From NCBI GenBank assembly GCA_037349315.1, contig JBAIAC010000001.1:37510001-37574000 (forward strand): a stretch of DNA of 64,000 nt, read 5' to 3'. Shown one piece after another: positions 1-13,500 of the stretch. The notes below the pieces were generated by a model, which worked only from the letters and a program-made list of their open reading frames with translations, made no database searches and had not been told where the DNA came from. Made by a program: the position numbers and the translations under genes. The first letter of the stretch is position 1. The number at the start of each line of letters is the position of its first letter. Source of the stretch: Chelydra serpentina. Its lineage: Eukaryota > Chordata > Testudines > Chelydridae.

Positions 1-500
1 CAGTTTTTCTAACCCCACTGGATATTGCAGTTCATAGCACAGAGATTTCACTCTTGAAACCTGGGCCAGTCTCCTCTGTTGGAGTCTTCAGTCTTCTCAG
101 TGTCCTTGTTGCTTGCAGTATAGGCGGGGGCAGGAGAAAGGCGAAGCATGGGTCTGCTGTGTTCTGTTTTATACTGTCAGTCCCATGCACTTGGAGAATA
201 CAAGTCCAGGCATGTCTGGTGGGCATTGCTGAGTCTCCAGGCAAGGTTGAGCAATTCCCCTGGTGTGGACTTATGCAGGTGAGTCATTGCATTGTAGCTC
301 CCTTGCTGGACAATGGCTGGTGATGTCTGTTCAACAGCACCCACCCGGGTGTTGGTTACCTCCCTTGTCATTGTCTCTGTAGAGCTATTATCTGGGTGCC
401 TCCCAAACCCACAACATATTTTAGTGAAAACCATACAACACAATTTCATAACTTCATATGCACTAAAGATATTCATATTTAGATAAAACATTGACTTTCA
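1..500 (-). mobile_element. possible LTR-like or other repeat remnant
   Basis: Read on the minus strand, this moderately GC-rich stretch has a TATAAAA box (173-167) following a stretch that stays open for about 100 codons. The composition differs from the AT-rich sequence on either side. It resembles a promoter-bearing retroelement end, but there are no visible terminal repeats because the window cuts it. It could equally be single-copy sequence. Confidence 0.25.
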
Positions 501-916
501 GCCCATCATAACCTTTTCCCTGATACCTCACATGGCATGCTTTATATGCAATATCACAATTATATACAGATGAGAAATATGGGGGTTACAGGGTGCTCCC
601 CCAAGGTACAGAATGTCACACCAACTACTTCCCATAAAAGAACAGATGCAAAAGAGCGGGAGGTTGCACACTCCAGTACTTAACACAGATGTGAAAGTGA
701 CACCTGCTATCTTGAGCATTTACTTCATGTCTCCATTTACCCTCATCAATGGGGTGACATTTGGAAAGTATGACTTTGATTACCTCCTGGCCATCACCCT
801 CTGTATTTCTGAAGCATATGAGATCCTTATCAAAAGCTAAACCAGTGCTTTCCTGAAGTCTCCTTTCAATGGCTCATCACTTTTCCACACTGACTCCACT
901 TTAGGAAAGGTGTGAA

Positions 917-1376
917 TAAATTGGAGAGAATTCAGAGGAGAGCAAAAAAAATGATAAAAGGTTTAGAAAACTTGACTTCTGAGGAAGCTTAAAAAAAAGG
1001 GCATATTTAGTCTTGAGAAAAGAAGACTGGGGGGCTTATAACAGTTTTCAGATATGCTAAGGCCTGTTATACAAAGGATGGCGATCAATTGTTCTTTATA
1101 TCCACTGAAGGTGGGACAAGAAGAAATGGGCTTCATCTGGAGCAAGAGAGATTTAAGTTAGAATTTTTTTTCTAATGTCTCTAACTAAAAGGGTAATTAA
1201 GTTCTAGAATAGGCTTACAAGGGAGATTGCGGAATCCCCAATGTTGGAGGTTTTTTAGGAACAGATTGGACAAACACCTGTTAAAGATGTTCAAAGTTAA
1301 CTTGGTCCTGCGTCAGCAAAGGGGCTCGACTTAATTACCGCTCCTGGTCTCTTCCAGCCCTACATTTCTGTGATTA
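917..1376 (+). mobile_element. CR1 LINE, 5'-truncated 3' end
   Basis: Shows the characteristic CR1 3' order: GAGAGCAA then AAAATGATAAAAGG, the AGAAGACTGG and ATAACAGTTTTCA blocks, GGACAAACACCTGTTAAAGATG, and finally TCTTCCAGCCCTACATTT. No open frame survives. The same blocks appear in order in the better preserved CR1 at 61680-62128. Confidence 0.85.
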
Positions 1377-4300
1377 CCCTGGTTTCAAACAAGATACATT
1401 ACCCTGGTACAAATTATGCCGCACTATGTTTGCACTAGCGATTTGTCCTGGTGCAGGTGTACTGGATGGTAAAAATCCAGGTAGAGAGAAGGCCTAAGAC
1501 TATTAGGGAATCCACCCTTTGCCTCAGCGTGAGAGAGCAGGGATCTTGGAGATGGCTAAACTGCTGGCCGTGGATGAGTATCAAGATCTGTCCTACTGGC
1601 TGCTTCTCTAAGTTGCTTTGGGAAGGACTTATGAAAATAGCTCCACAAGGTGGAAACGCTGACTAATCAGTTTCTGTAGGGATAATTTTTCTTCACATTT
1701 GAACCATGTATTTTTCTTCTCTTGTTTTCATGGTATAATTTGGACCACTCTATCTGAAGCAACACAAGGAGGCTGAAATGAATACATTGGAAGTGTATAA
1801 TCTCAGTGAGAGAAAACATGCTCAGCATCAGCTTATGAAACAGTGAATAGGCTTCAGCCAAAGAGCAGGCGGTATTATAGGACACCAAGGAAAAGGACTG
1901 ACGGCCAATTCTTGTGTTGCACTGAGTATGTTCATTCCATTCAACCCTGTATCAGAAGAGGTAGAAACAATATTTTTTTTACAAAAGTTTAAACAGAGGC
2001 TGCAGAAAGTTTCTTGATCTGCCCATTGTGATAAAACTAGGTTCATAATCCCACATCTTACACTGACTTAAATCAGTCTGCACTGCATTGTGCAGCAATT
2101 TGTAATGATGTCAGAAGGGTAAAGGGAGGGGATACTTGTAAAAGCAGATTAGCAAGTGGAGAACTAGCCAGGTTATAATAGTCTCCCTAGCCCCAGTTAT
2201 GGGTGAATTAGTCAATCAACAAGCCTTCTTTTTGCTGTGGGCTCTGGTTTCCTTTAATTTTCTGTTTCTAAGCAGTGTCCACATGGTCCCTGTTTGGTTG
2301 CTGGGATGCAGCTGCCACTCTTTCCCACAAGACTTGACACAAAGGTTTTATGGAACTGAATAAGAGAGGACAACATGTGAGTCAGGCAGGAGAGGAAGGA
2401 GAGCAGGGTGGGTGAAAGGGTTCCAGGTAGGTAGTATGTGAAGGGATGACTGTGGAACAGATGGTTTGAAGCCACCAGCAGAGCCAGTTGGAGGTATGAG
2501 AGGAGGCAGTAGAGCTCATTAGAGTGAAGGTGGTGCTGTAGATATAGCAAGGGGTGGTTTGTGGTATAGAGAGGCATTTTGAAAGGAGGCTGTGTAGTGG
2601 TGGTTGGTCCGTTGAGCCAGGGGTGATTTGAAGGTGGCATCTTCAAATGTGACCCCACTACTGATTTTTGGCATCAGCTGCTGCTGCTGCTTAGTCAAAC
2701 TCCCATTGACTTCAGTGAGAGTTGCCTGAGAAAGGGCTGATTGAGGATTTGCTCCTATGCACAAAAATGCGTCTCACTCATTGCCACAGTAACCTTGAGA
2801 GATGAATCTGTCCATTTATCTTCATAAATCCCTATTTAAGTATAGTTTGGCCACTACCCTCAAGACTTTATCAACTTCCATTGCCCCTCTGCATGACATT
2901 CACCATAATTATTTTAGGCCCTGAGGGATGGGAATTCAAATGTATTTAATATAATTTATAACAAAAGCATAATATACAAATCAAAGAACTGTCTCTCTCA
3001 ATTTATTTACAGTCTAGAAATCCAAATCCCCACAGGAAAAAAGAGGGATTCAGAAAGAATTGGGAAACAGACAAAGTTCCGGGAAAATTAAATCCCTAAA
3101 TCTAATTGATTTCATTTTTTTTTCTGTTTACTTCTAAAAGTTAGCAGCAACCATCTAGGCATGTCTGTTACTGGGAGCATTGACATTAATATAGAAGGAA
3201 ATCCAGGATTTAGTAATGAGAAACACTGCTTTGAAATTCTACAACTGCACAGCAGTTCCTTCCCAACAGGAAATCACAGAAGCCAACAGGAGCAGAGTAA
3301 AAGTGGATGGGATGGATCCAAGGTGCCGCACCTATACCCAGCTGTACAAAGTGAGTGAAGGAGCTAAAGGTCAGCCTCACTGCTACAACTGACTCTGAGC
3401 TCCCTAGAACATCCCCTACAGTCCTCTCAGGACATTTACCCTGAACTCCCACTGTCCAGCCCCACCTCTACTTGGGTGAATTTGATTAGAGGTAAAATTT
3501 TCCAAAGTGTTTAAGTCCCATTTTGAAAAGTGACTTAGTGATACAAAAGATCCTGAGTCCCATTGACTTTCATTGAGACTCGGGATACATTTTTGAAAGT
3601 CATGCAGGCATTTGGGAACCCAGCTCTCACTGAAAGTTAACAAAACTTGGGTCTCTAAGTTACTGAAGCATTTTTGGGAAAGTTACCTTGCTTCTGTTGT
3701 GCCAACCTTCTCATTGTCAAGTGCCTTGGGTTTTGGGGGCACAGATGCTCCTCTTCATTCACCTGTGGCAGATCTTCTTTGGACTTTAGTTTCTCTGTCA
3801 AACACTGCTAATGCCCAGTTATGAAGCACTCAGACAGAACTAATGAAAAAACAGGTCATGATGGCTGATGTCAAGATGAGGAACCTGCCCCTTGCTCAAA
3901 CTTTAACCAAAGAATCTTAAATACACAGTCAGCAATTTTACCACGAGTTACAGAAGTGTCAGTAGCATTGGCACTTATATAATCTTTTCAGACATATTGA
4001 GGATGAGTCCATTATATATCATCCCTGCAACATATAGGGTGGGGGGAAAGAGTTCTAATGTAGAGAGATCTAGACTTTGCCCAACCAGAGAGGCCAGGTT
4101 GCATTTTTCCAAGAATGCAAAGGCTGCTCCTACTGTAACAAGTATAAAAAAAGAACAGATTGCAGCATGTATTTGCAGGTACAGCCTGCAGAGATGACTG
4201 GTCATAGCGTGAAATGCTCTCCCTTGATCAAGATGGAGCACTGCATGTGCGGACTTACGTTTTCTCTGGACTGCACCTCTATTAAAAATAAAGGTGCCTG

Positions 4301-7300
4301 TGGGCTGTATTATAGAACTCCAATACACCACAGTTGGTATATAAATTGCACTTTGGGTTTCACTGCTCTAGAGTCAAACTAGCCCAATAAATCTTGGATT
4401 GTTTAAGTTTGTAGGTGCAATCTTTTGGAAAGCTCAGATCTGGACATCTGCAGGTTTCACCCAATGTCAGTACCTTTTATGGAAAATCACAAAGACTAAG
4501 TAGAGCACAATATTTTGTCAAAGACAAGTCACCACCACATTTCAAGCACTGATGTATTTCTGCTGTGACAATTTGTCTGTCTGAATACAAGATATTTGGT
4601 TGAAAAGCAAAATAATAAATTATGAACATTTATCTGAAACAGCTTCACTGACTTATGTTTGTTCCTGGTGCTAAAATATGGAAAAATCTGACTCATTTCT
4701 GTTGAAAAATGTTTTAAATTTATGATTTCTGTTTCCAGAACAGCTAATGTCCCAGGGAGATGAATGGTCATTCCAATCAAATGTTGCTGTGCCACTGACT
4801 AGGTGATGGAGAATAAACCTCCCAACAGAGGAAAAAAACTTTAAAAATACAACAAACAACAAGAAAAAGACAAAAGGAAAAATCAAACAAAAATCAGAAC
4901 TAACAAATGGGAACAAGTTCCCTGTGCAAGAATATGGATATAGGGAAAAATCCACAAACAAAAGTGGGGGGGAAAAACAACCAAAATAATAGAAAATGTT
5001 GACGCAATAAAAAGAAATACGGATTTAGGAAGCATAAAATCAACCTATGGAATTCACCATCACAGGGAATCAATAAGTAGCATATTGTGGCTGAATTTAA
5101 ATTAACATTGAATAGCTTTAAAACTATAAATAATATAGCAACACAGGCTAAGTTAATAATAAGGTTAATCAAGGCTCCTACATCAGGACATAAATAGATC
5201 ACTTATGAGGATCAGAAATGTTTTTTCCCCACACACACCCTTCTTACCAACTGTACTGTGAAATTGAAAAAAGGTATTATGATTTTCTTTTTCCTGTTTA
5301 ATTATCAGGTATTGGTGACAGCCAGAAGCAGGATGTCTGACCTGATAGACATTGTGCCACAGAAAACGCAGGGTGCTGGAAATTGATATGGATTGAAACC
5401 TATTCCTCACTGGAGCAATGTTTCTGTAAGACCACAAACATTAATTTCAGTTTTGTACTTGAAAAAAGAGCATGCTCTCATTTGTTCCCAACTAAATTCT
5501 ATGACATATGCAGCTCTTTTGAATACTTTAATTTCTTTCTATATGTCTTCATTCTACACATACTTAACATTTTATTTGTCTGAACTTTATACAGGATACT
5601 CTCTTTAGCCTCTTTTCCTCCCACTCCTGTTGATAATGGTTTTGTTTCCTTGAGTTTAAAAATGTCAGCTGGAGACATTAAAATTATGTTGGTTTGCGCT
5701 ACTGAAATAATACTGATTACTGAAAGGTAGGGGTGTAGTTTTGAAAAGAACATTAAAGAATTAATGTCACAGAATAGCATGCTGTAGAGGAGCTCAGAAA
5801 TTGTACATAGTGTGGACTACCTCCCCATCCACTGGTGAGGACGCAGACCATTTCCTCCCACATTGGTGTTCAAGTTACACCTTTGTGACAAGTGCAGCAA
5901 TTGCTTACATGGGAAAGAAAAATTAGGACGAATTCAAAATATTCTAAGAATTCAAAATATTCTTTTAAAGCAATATAGCACATAAAAAGAAGAAGCCTAA
6001 CTATGTGTCAGCCCACTTGCTGCCGACCACTACAGAGGGCTGCTGCTGATCCACAGACCAACTTACTATATTGTAATTAAACAATTTCACATAGGGAGTG
6101 GGAGTTTGCCATGTTTTAAAGATAAAAAGCTAGTGTTGCTTAATACATAACTTGTTTATGGTCGCAGTAATGATAGCTGTACAAATAGCTAGCTCTTGTA
6201 AAATGCTTTTTATCTGTAAATCTCAAAGCTCTGTCTATACCAGTACTCAGTTTTTACCTGTTCAGAGCAAGATTTTGGACATGGTAGCAAACATGCCTGA
6301 GCCTTATCTGCACCAGTTCTCTCACTGTTAGCAGCTGAAAAATAGGAGCTACTGTAGACCCTGACACAATCACATTTTTATGCTTCACTCAGCTGTTAGT
6401 TGCATGTATGCATCTAAACCTAATGTTGTGAAACAGAGTTTGACTAGTTAAATAGTATTGCAAGTATCCACTGTTCCAATATCCAGCTGCTATGGGTTTC
6501 CTAGGCTGCTGGCTGTATTTCCAACCTGTATTTTTCTTACTTAAGTTGGCAGCAGTAGAGTGAGTGCAGAAAAGGATGCTCTGCAGTGATGTGTAACACT
6601 GTACATTGACTGGAATTCAAAAGTGAACTAGTGAGTTCTACCAAGGAATCATCAAAAAGCTGAAGTCAAACACATGCTGGAAAACCACCAAATATGAGGT
6701 GGCGCATGTTTGTTCCATGCAAAAATCTTAAAATGAAATGTATTGCTTTTATTTTTATGAAGCAAAAACTCTTGTAGGCTGCTCAATCATTTCTGCTAGT
6801 CTTATGGCTACTTTAGGCTGTGCTATTATGAGAAAGCTTGGCATGATGTTTGTGGAAATAGAACATGAAATCTCAGGACATGCCAGGGATGTATTGATAA
6901 GTAAAGGTAAGATGCTTGGTGCAAACTTTTTGCCTTTTTGCAAGGTGACTGCAGAATTCAGAGAGCACCATAAGAAAGCGCAAGCAGTATGGTGTAGATC
7001 CGTCAGTAGTGAATGATGGGCAGACTGGCCTAAAAGTAGGACTACAAATTATGGGGGAGATTTTCAGACACAAATGGGAGTTGGGTACGCTGGGTGATTT
7101 GGAAAATCTCCCTCTGTTTTTAATATAGAAGAACCCACTTTTGGTACAGTACTAGCCAGAAGATCTTGTGTGTTAATTTAAGAGACTGACATTTTAGGCA
7201 ACTGTAATGTGAAGACTTTAAGGACACATTGTTCTAGTCTGTCTGTACAGCTCTGTGATAAAGAAATGCTTGTTTTGGAAAAGATTTTGACCTCATTCAT

Positions 7301-7654
7301 TTATGCAGCTGGTACACTAATGAAAGAGCATGGAGAACTTACTTTTGGAAACTAATTAAAGGAGTTTTACTGCTCCATGGGTATCGCAAAACATGATGAT
7401 TTTATAGCTTGATAATGCATCAGCTCACTCCCATGTACTGAGGCTTAGAAATGTGAAGATGCACTTTTTACTACTTCACACACCTTCAAGACTTAGCCAT
7501 CTGATGGTCAAACAATTCAAAATTTGATAGCGCTGTATCATTGCCAACAGTTGCAATACTGGGCCAAAGTCAAATACAATTTAATTACTGGAGTAAAATA
7601 GTCATACAATGGTGAGTGCAAAAATAGTATAATTTCTATTGATTGGACATTCAT

Positions 7655-7770
7655 AGAGGCTTGATTCTGATGTCACATGCATAGGTTTTACACCTGTGTA
7701 ATTTCACTGCATCGATTTCAGTGGTGCTACTTCTGATTTACATCAGCACGAGATCAGAATTATATCCCCT
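7655..7770. repeat. short palindromic interspersed repeat
   Basis: A roughly 115-bp imperfect palindrome. GATTCTGAT near the left end pairs with ATCAGAAT near the right, and the centre (CATCGATTTCAGTGG) is close to its own complement. It looks like a MITE-type repeat of the kind common in turtle and bird genomes. Confidence 0.5.
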
Positions 7771-8592
7771 ATGCAAAAATGTACCCACCAGAAGAGGGTC
7801 AGTCATTTTGCCCACCCACTTAATGTCAAATTGGTGCAAGTTACATATTTAAAATAAATTATGGTTAGTGGAGAGCAGGACTTTACATTTTCATTAGATA
7901 ATTTACCTTCGTGGAACAGATCCTCAGCTAGGCTAAGTTTGTGATAGTTTGAGTGGCTTTGCTGGAGCAGTCACAATTCAGTCCAACTGAGAATCTTTGT
8001 GGAGTTTTGGCCCAAAAGGAGTATTTTTTGGGGGGAAAATTACTTGTATCTGAAAATGGAGCTATATAATGGAAACAATTTTACAGTCTTAATTAGAGCT
8101 TTTGCTTCAATAATATAATATAGTCAACTGGATTGTTCAAGCCTAAGGTAATTGCTAGAGATATGGAAATGTGATGAGGTGTACAAACCTCACACTGGAC
8201 AGGCCCAGTAGCCCAGCCTCTCTAGACCTGCAGAGCATGCTCTAACTAGAGAGGAAGCTTAAATGCACCTCACTCAGGGGGAGGAAGACACACCTACTCT
8301 GAGGGCTCCTGGACAAGGATGCTGAAGAAGCCTTCCTGAGAGGAATAGGAGTTCATGCTCAGCCCACTTGGGGCTGAAGGGGTTATCTTTTCTTTTGTTA
8401 CTTTGTATTGGAATTAGACCCATGGAGGAGAGCGAGATGGTAGGAAGTGACCCAGGAGGGCAACTCTGGTGCCAGACACGGTTGACTTTCAAAGGGCCCT
8501 GGGTCTGACCCTGCTGGAGGGGCATAAACCATATTCCAATCTCACTCCCCTTTTGCTAAGAAGAGGGTAAGTACATTGCAACCTGAGGTGAA

Positions 8593-8690
8593 GCTAAACC
8601 TCAGGTGAGGAACTGGATTGAAAGGCCTTCCTGCTGACAGGTGATATTCTGTGCACTACCCACTAGACCACCTGGCCCTCCATTACATGG
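8593..8690 (-). mobile_element. tRNA-like SINE fragment
   Basis: On the minus strand it starts GGAGGGCCAGGTGGTCTAGT, which resembles a tRNA A box (GGTCTAGTGGG), and about 50 bases later has TTTCAATCC as a degraded B box. No downstream LINE-like tail is obvious. Confidence 0.5.
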
Positions 8691-9909
8691 AGGATTCCAC
8701 TAAGTGGGACTCATTTAATTTTGAAGCATGTAAAAAGAATTAACCTCGTGCAATAAGAAAAAGTATTGTAAGTAAATACCAATCTTTAGAGAAACTTTTA
8801 CACTATGAAGTGGAATGCTAACAAAGGACTAGGAGATGTAAGATAATATCAAGGCAGGAGAATTTTACCAAACTGTTTCAAAATGTAAATGTATGCCAGT
8901 GTTCACCTGCTTGTTTTGCTTAATATATTTAATGACAAGGATTTCCCTAAGGTAACAAACTGGACTTCAAAGTATCAACTTAAGCAGGCCTATAAGTATT
9001 TTGACAGTTATGTGCAATCAGGACAGGCCATGGATTAACGTAACATCTCTTAAAAAGAAAACCAGGTTGTTTCAGCCAAAGAGTTCTCTGCAGACTTATA
9101 ACACACAAGTATTTAACATTTCTGCTGAACACCAGCATAAGGACGTGACATCAAGTTGCTGGCATTTTTAATTATTAGAAATTATACGTTTTAAAACAAA
9201 GAAAAAGTTGAATAAGTCCAATTCAATATTTATAAACAGTAAAAAAAAAAAAATGAAAGGACTTTGTTTCTTGCCTCATTTAGCATATTGTTAATACCGC
9301 CAGTCTCTAATTAATGTAATATTACATATCTTATCTAACTGTGATCTAAGGTAATACCAGTATGATTTGATTTGTACCTCAAGGACTACTGAAAATTAAG
9401 AACCAATAGCAGTGCATGTTTTGTTAGAAGCAAGACTTATAATTATTAATCCAGCCAATTACTGATTTTTTATGATGTATGCATTCAAGTATAAAATGGA
9501 AAAAATACCTAAACAGTGTGAACTGTAGAATGTAGCAGTCCTATATGGCATATCCTTAGCCTTTGTCAATGCTTAAAAATAAATTAATACATATGACTTT
9601 ACTATGTAAAATCAGACAATTCAGTTTAAAAAAAAAATCCTTTACTTCCAGAATAGCCTTTTAAAACAATCAAGACAAATTTTGGAATACTATTAGTTTG
9701 CACAAAATAACTAATAAAAGATAAATTCAGAAGTCCAGATGTTGGCATGAGGTAAAACCATGTGCATTTATTTAATCTGCATTTTAGAATTAGTAAGCAT
9801 AAAATTAAATACGTTGACTGTAATAATTCAGTCATACAAGTGCAAGTCTCCAGCTATAACGTATTTTATGGCAGATCATTTAAAAAATGTACCAGTAAAT
9901 CATAAAAGA

Positions 9910-10419
9910 GGGAGCATGTCCATTTAACTTTTATTGAAGTATACAGGAGGTTTTCTTTAGAAATCAAATATGAGCATGAAGATATGGCCAAACGTAAAAT
10001 CTATCAAATTCAGTGAAAATTTTCTGACTTTAAATAGTAGCTGTAAGAATGACCAATATATATTCTTTGTTACATCCGCCCTCACTCTACAAGTAAAAAA
10101 AAAATAATAAACATTCAGTAAACATTCTTTCCTAAGGTAGTTTCCCTTATATATCAGTGATTTATCCATTTCTTGTATACATAACTTTTTAAACATACCA
10201 ATCAGTGGTTCTCACAATTGAAAAATAAAAGCACAAAAAAGTTTACACTGTTGTACAGGTAAATAAAAGATCATCTTGAATTAAACTGTATATCCTTAAG
10301 GGCATAGTATAGTTTCAATTTCAATACCTATTACATAATTAGCTTCTTACATACAAATATTGACATATTTGGCTTGTGCTTCAAAGCCTCTGTATCTGTA
10401 AAGTCCATGTCAATGCCAC
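9910..10419 (-). other. BIRC6: BIRC6 3' untranslated region (end approximate)
   Basis: AT-rich sequence directly after the stop codon, with no repeat family that I recognise. The lower limit is set about 20 bases past an AATAAA on the minus strand at 9935-9930. A second AATAAA at 9772-9767 would give a longer end. Several A/T runs could be regulatory, but I cannot show that. Confidence 0.55.
9930..9935 (-). terminator. candidate poly(A) signal AATAAA for BIRC6
   Basis: Canonical hexamer on the minus strand, about 485 bases after the stop, followed by a pyrimidine-rich stretch (CTCCCTCTTTTATG) that could act as the downstream element. The alternative hexamer at 9767-9772 is equally canonical. 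Confidence 0.45.
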
Positions 10420-10599
10420 TCATAATTTGAAATCACTGGAGATGTCTTTACTGCTGCTAGGTTTAACCTGGTCATGCAATATCGTCTCCTCAGAAGTTGT
10501 TGTGGCACTGCATTTCTCGGTGGAATCATCAGAATCTGGATCCAAGCCATCAGGGCAGGGGAGTTTTAAAAGCTCTTCCCGGAGTTGAGCTGTGTGACG
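10420..10599 (-). CDS. BIRC6: BIRC6 terminal coding exon and stop codon
   Basis: This 180-nt stretch encodes the last 59 residues and a TGA (10422-10420). It starts [20 protein letters not shown], continues with an acidic and Ser/Thr-rich tail, and ends SSDFKL. Mammalian BIRC6 ends in a very similar way (SDFQL), which fixes the true C-terminus. The acceptor is ACATACAG at 10607-10600. The tail is the least conserved part of the window's coding sequence, as expected of a disordered C-terminus. Confidence 0.96.
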   Translation of the reverse strand, partial: RHTAQLREELLKLPCPDGLDPDSDDSTEKCSATTTSEETILHDQVKPSSSKDISSDFKL

Positions 10600-13500
10600 C
10601 TGTATGTACAGATATTAAGATATTGATTAAAACATCATTACTTTTCACAGTTCTTCTAAGAGAGTAATTTTGATGCATATTATCAAATAATACCCAGGAA
10701 AAATATATTATAAAAATGGTCTCCCACAAGTTGAAAACTATTTCTGTGGCTGTCGACATGTTCAGCAACAGTAATGGTTGCAGAAATTCACATACCCACA
10801 GAGTTCTACTGAGGGTGAAATAAAGGGGACAATGGGATGCCAATCTGCAGCAGCAGGGCATTTGGGGTCAGGAAGGCAGCAGTGGAAGTGTCCTGGTTTG
10901 TCCTCCTGTGCATCACAACTGTATACTGTCCATGCTCATAGTTGGTGCTGGGCACAGCAGGAAAAGTTTGGATAATTAGAACTCACCAGCTATAAAAAGG
11001 TTATGATAATACACATAATACAGAGATATATAATATACACATTGTGGAAAGGATATTCCTCTAATCCAGGGGTGGGCAAACTTTTTGGCCTCAAGGCCAC
11101 ATCGGGGTTCCGAAACTGTATGGAGGACCAGGTAGGGAAGGCTATGCCTCCCCAAACAGCTTGGCCCTTGCCCCTTATCTGCCCCCTCCCACTTCCCGCC
11201 CCGACTGCCCCTCTCAGAACGTCCAACCCCCCCCGCTCCTTGTCCCCTGACTGCCCCCTCCTGGGACCCCTCTGCCCCTAACTGCTTCCTCCGGGACTCC
11301 CAGGCCTATCCAACCGTCCCCTGTCCACCCCCTGGCACCCTTTGCCCCTTATCCAACCCCCCCTCGCTCCCTGCCCCCTTACCATGCCGCTCAGAGCACC
11401 AGGACTGGCAGCCACGCTGCCGCGCAGTCTAGATCACCTGGGAAGGCCGGCAGGCGCTCGCAGCCCTGCCGCCCAGAAGCGCTAGTGGCATGGCGAGCTG
11501 AGGCTGCAGGGGAAGGGGGATAGCAGGGGAGGGACCAGGGGTTAGCCTCCCTGGCCAGGAGCTCAAGGGCCAGGCAGGACTGTCCCGCGGGCCGTAGTTT
11601 GCCCACCTCTGTTCTAATCTGTTCACCATAAAAAGCAGTGACCCTCATTTTAAAGCTCAGAATTACATTGTTTCAATGCAACTATCAACGGAAAAAGTGT
11701 TCGCCAGTAATAACGCCATGAATTCTGCTCTTGTCCAAGCAAAACACAAGTTGTTAAATATTATATATTTTGTTACTGAACACTGTAAAATTGCATTGGA
11801 ATGTTAGATGTGCCAGGCCACTTAAATGTACAGTTATTTGCTTATCAATTTGTGTTTTTTTCTATGAAAGGAATTTGTTTTCTGGGAAGTTTCCCTTGAA
11901 ATCTGTACTGCAGATTAGTTACAGTACAATTTTATCACATTCCGTACATCCCAAAATAACACCAAACTGCTAAAAAAGCCTTACGAAGAAAATTAAACTC
12001 TCACACTTGCATGGGGTGGAACAAACGAAATAAGAAGGAAATAAATTCCATTTGTAAAATATTTCATAAATGATTGTCAAGAGGTGCATTGTGACTGTCA
12101 GTTTTAGAGTTTATTTTAAAGCTTCAATCATGTTTCAAATGATTATTTTTTTTAATATTGCTATTTTTGCTTGTACTCATACATGCAGGATACTTTCATT
12201 AAAGTAAACTGTTGCTTCATGTTACCTGTGGTTATATTAGCATGCCTCACCTTAAGAGCTGCTGCGTGATGAGACATAGTCCTGCCTACCCGTTTGTCAC
12301 TGCTGTACTGCTGTATATCTGCTATCCACTCCTCACACTGGGCCATGATCTCCACTCTCTTCAAGTAAAAATGTTTATGTATGACCTGTAAGAAAATATA
12401 CAATAGAAGAAAAAAAATTAGTACTGGCTTCCAACAACCATATGCTTTTAAGAACAGCAAGGCTGTGCGTTTTGACCTAAAAATATCAAGTAGATCAGTG
12501 GTTCTCAACCTTTTTGGGCTTGGGACTAATTTGCAAATCGTGATAGCCTATCATGACCCCGAGAGAACCCCACCCCCAGAATCCCGCAGACCCAGCCCTC
12601 ATCCCCAAACCCTCTGCAGGGTTGCAGCAAGGGGGTGGGTGGCCTTGGAACAGACACTGATGCCAGCCGTGAATAGCTGGGGAACGGCAGTGAGCGGAGA
12701 TATTCCCCCCCAAAATACAGCCCCCCCAGTCCATGGGGGCAGAGTAAGGGGTGGGGTGGGATTTGGGGGCTAAGTGGTCGGGGGGAGAAATTTGGGGTTC
12801 TGGGGGTAAAGTGGAGTAGGGCTGGGCAGCAGGATGGGGTATGAAGAGGTGTTGCATGGTGGAGGATAATTTAAGGGGCCAGTACTTACTAGAGACTCTG
12901 ACAGCACTACAAATCATTCCCTCTCAGCTCCTGTCCCATAGGGCTGGTTGGGCTTGGCATCCTGCTCTGGGCATTGTGACCTCCAGGGTCACTTTGGCAC
13001 TGACTCAGGTTTGGGCTGGCTGGACCAAATTTCTGAGTGGCGTTATAACCTGGTGTATAGGGTCGCAATGCAAAGAGAGGAGGTAAGCCCAGCCAGCCCC
13101 ATGGCCCTTTTATGCATTCTGCCTACCCAATTTTGGGTCACAATCCACAGATTGAAAAACCCCGATACAGATGAGAAGATTGTCATTTAGGTATTTTGTG
13201 TTATATGGCTGAAGATTAAACAAAAGCCTAAATACAATACCTTACTGGATGCTAAAATACTGACAGTTAGTAAAATGGCAGCCAAATTCCCTGACTACAG
13301 AAATCCCAGATGTATTTGCAACATAGGGCATACATTTACACACAAATATTTTTTAATCCTGAAAAGAACAGATACAATACATAGGGCTTTTCATGAGTTT
13401 TAGAGCCACTGCCCTCATAGAGCAGAATGTGTTTGGGGTCAGGTGAAAGGGGGAAGAGCACCACTTATGTCTCCAGTCAGTGCCACTTTCTGCCTGAACA

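Larger units (their letters stand above)
1..9904. other. region downstream of BIRC6, no gene recognised
   Basis: No reading frame here resembles a known protein or has convincing splice sites. It holds a possible LTR-like remnant (1-500), a CR1 3' end (917-1376), short palindromic repeats near 2690-2750, 3480-3640 and 7655-7770, a minus-strand tRNA-like SINE (8593-8690) and otherwise AT-rich sequence. In other amniotes TTC27 follows BIRC6; I do not see an exon of it here. Confidence 0.7.

Noticed and set aside
2254..2658. A 134-codon minus-strand frame
   Set aside because: The translation is Leu/Ser/Pro/His-rich from a purine-rich strand, with no recognisable motif and no exon-like boundaries.
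6738..7016. A 92-codon plus-strand frame with an AAAGGTAAGA donor-like site inside
   Set aside because: I considered an exon, but there is no matching acceptor or partner exon and the peptide is not recognised.
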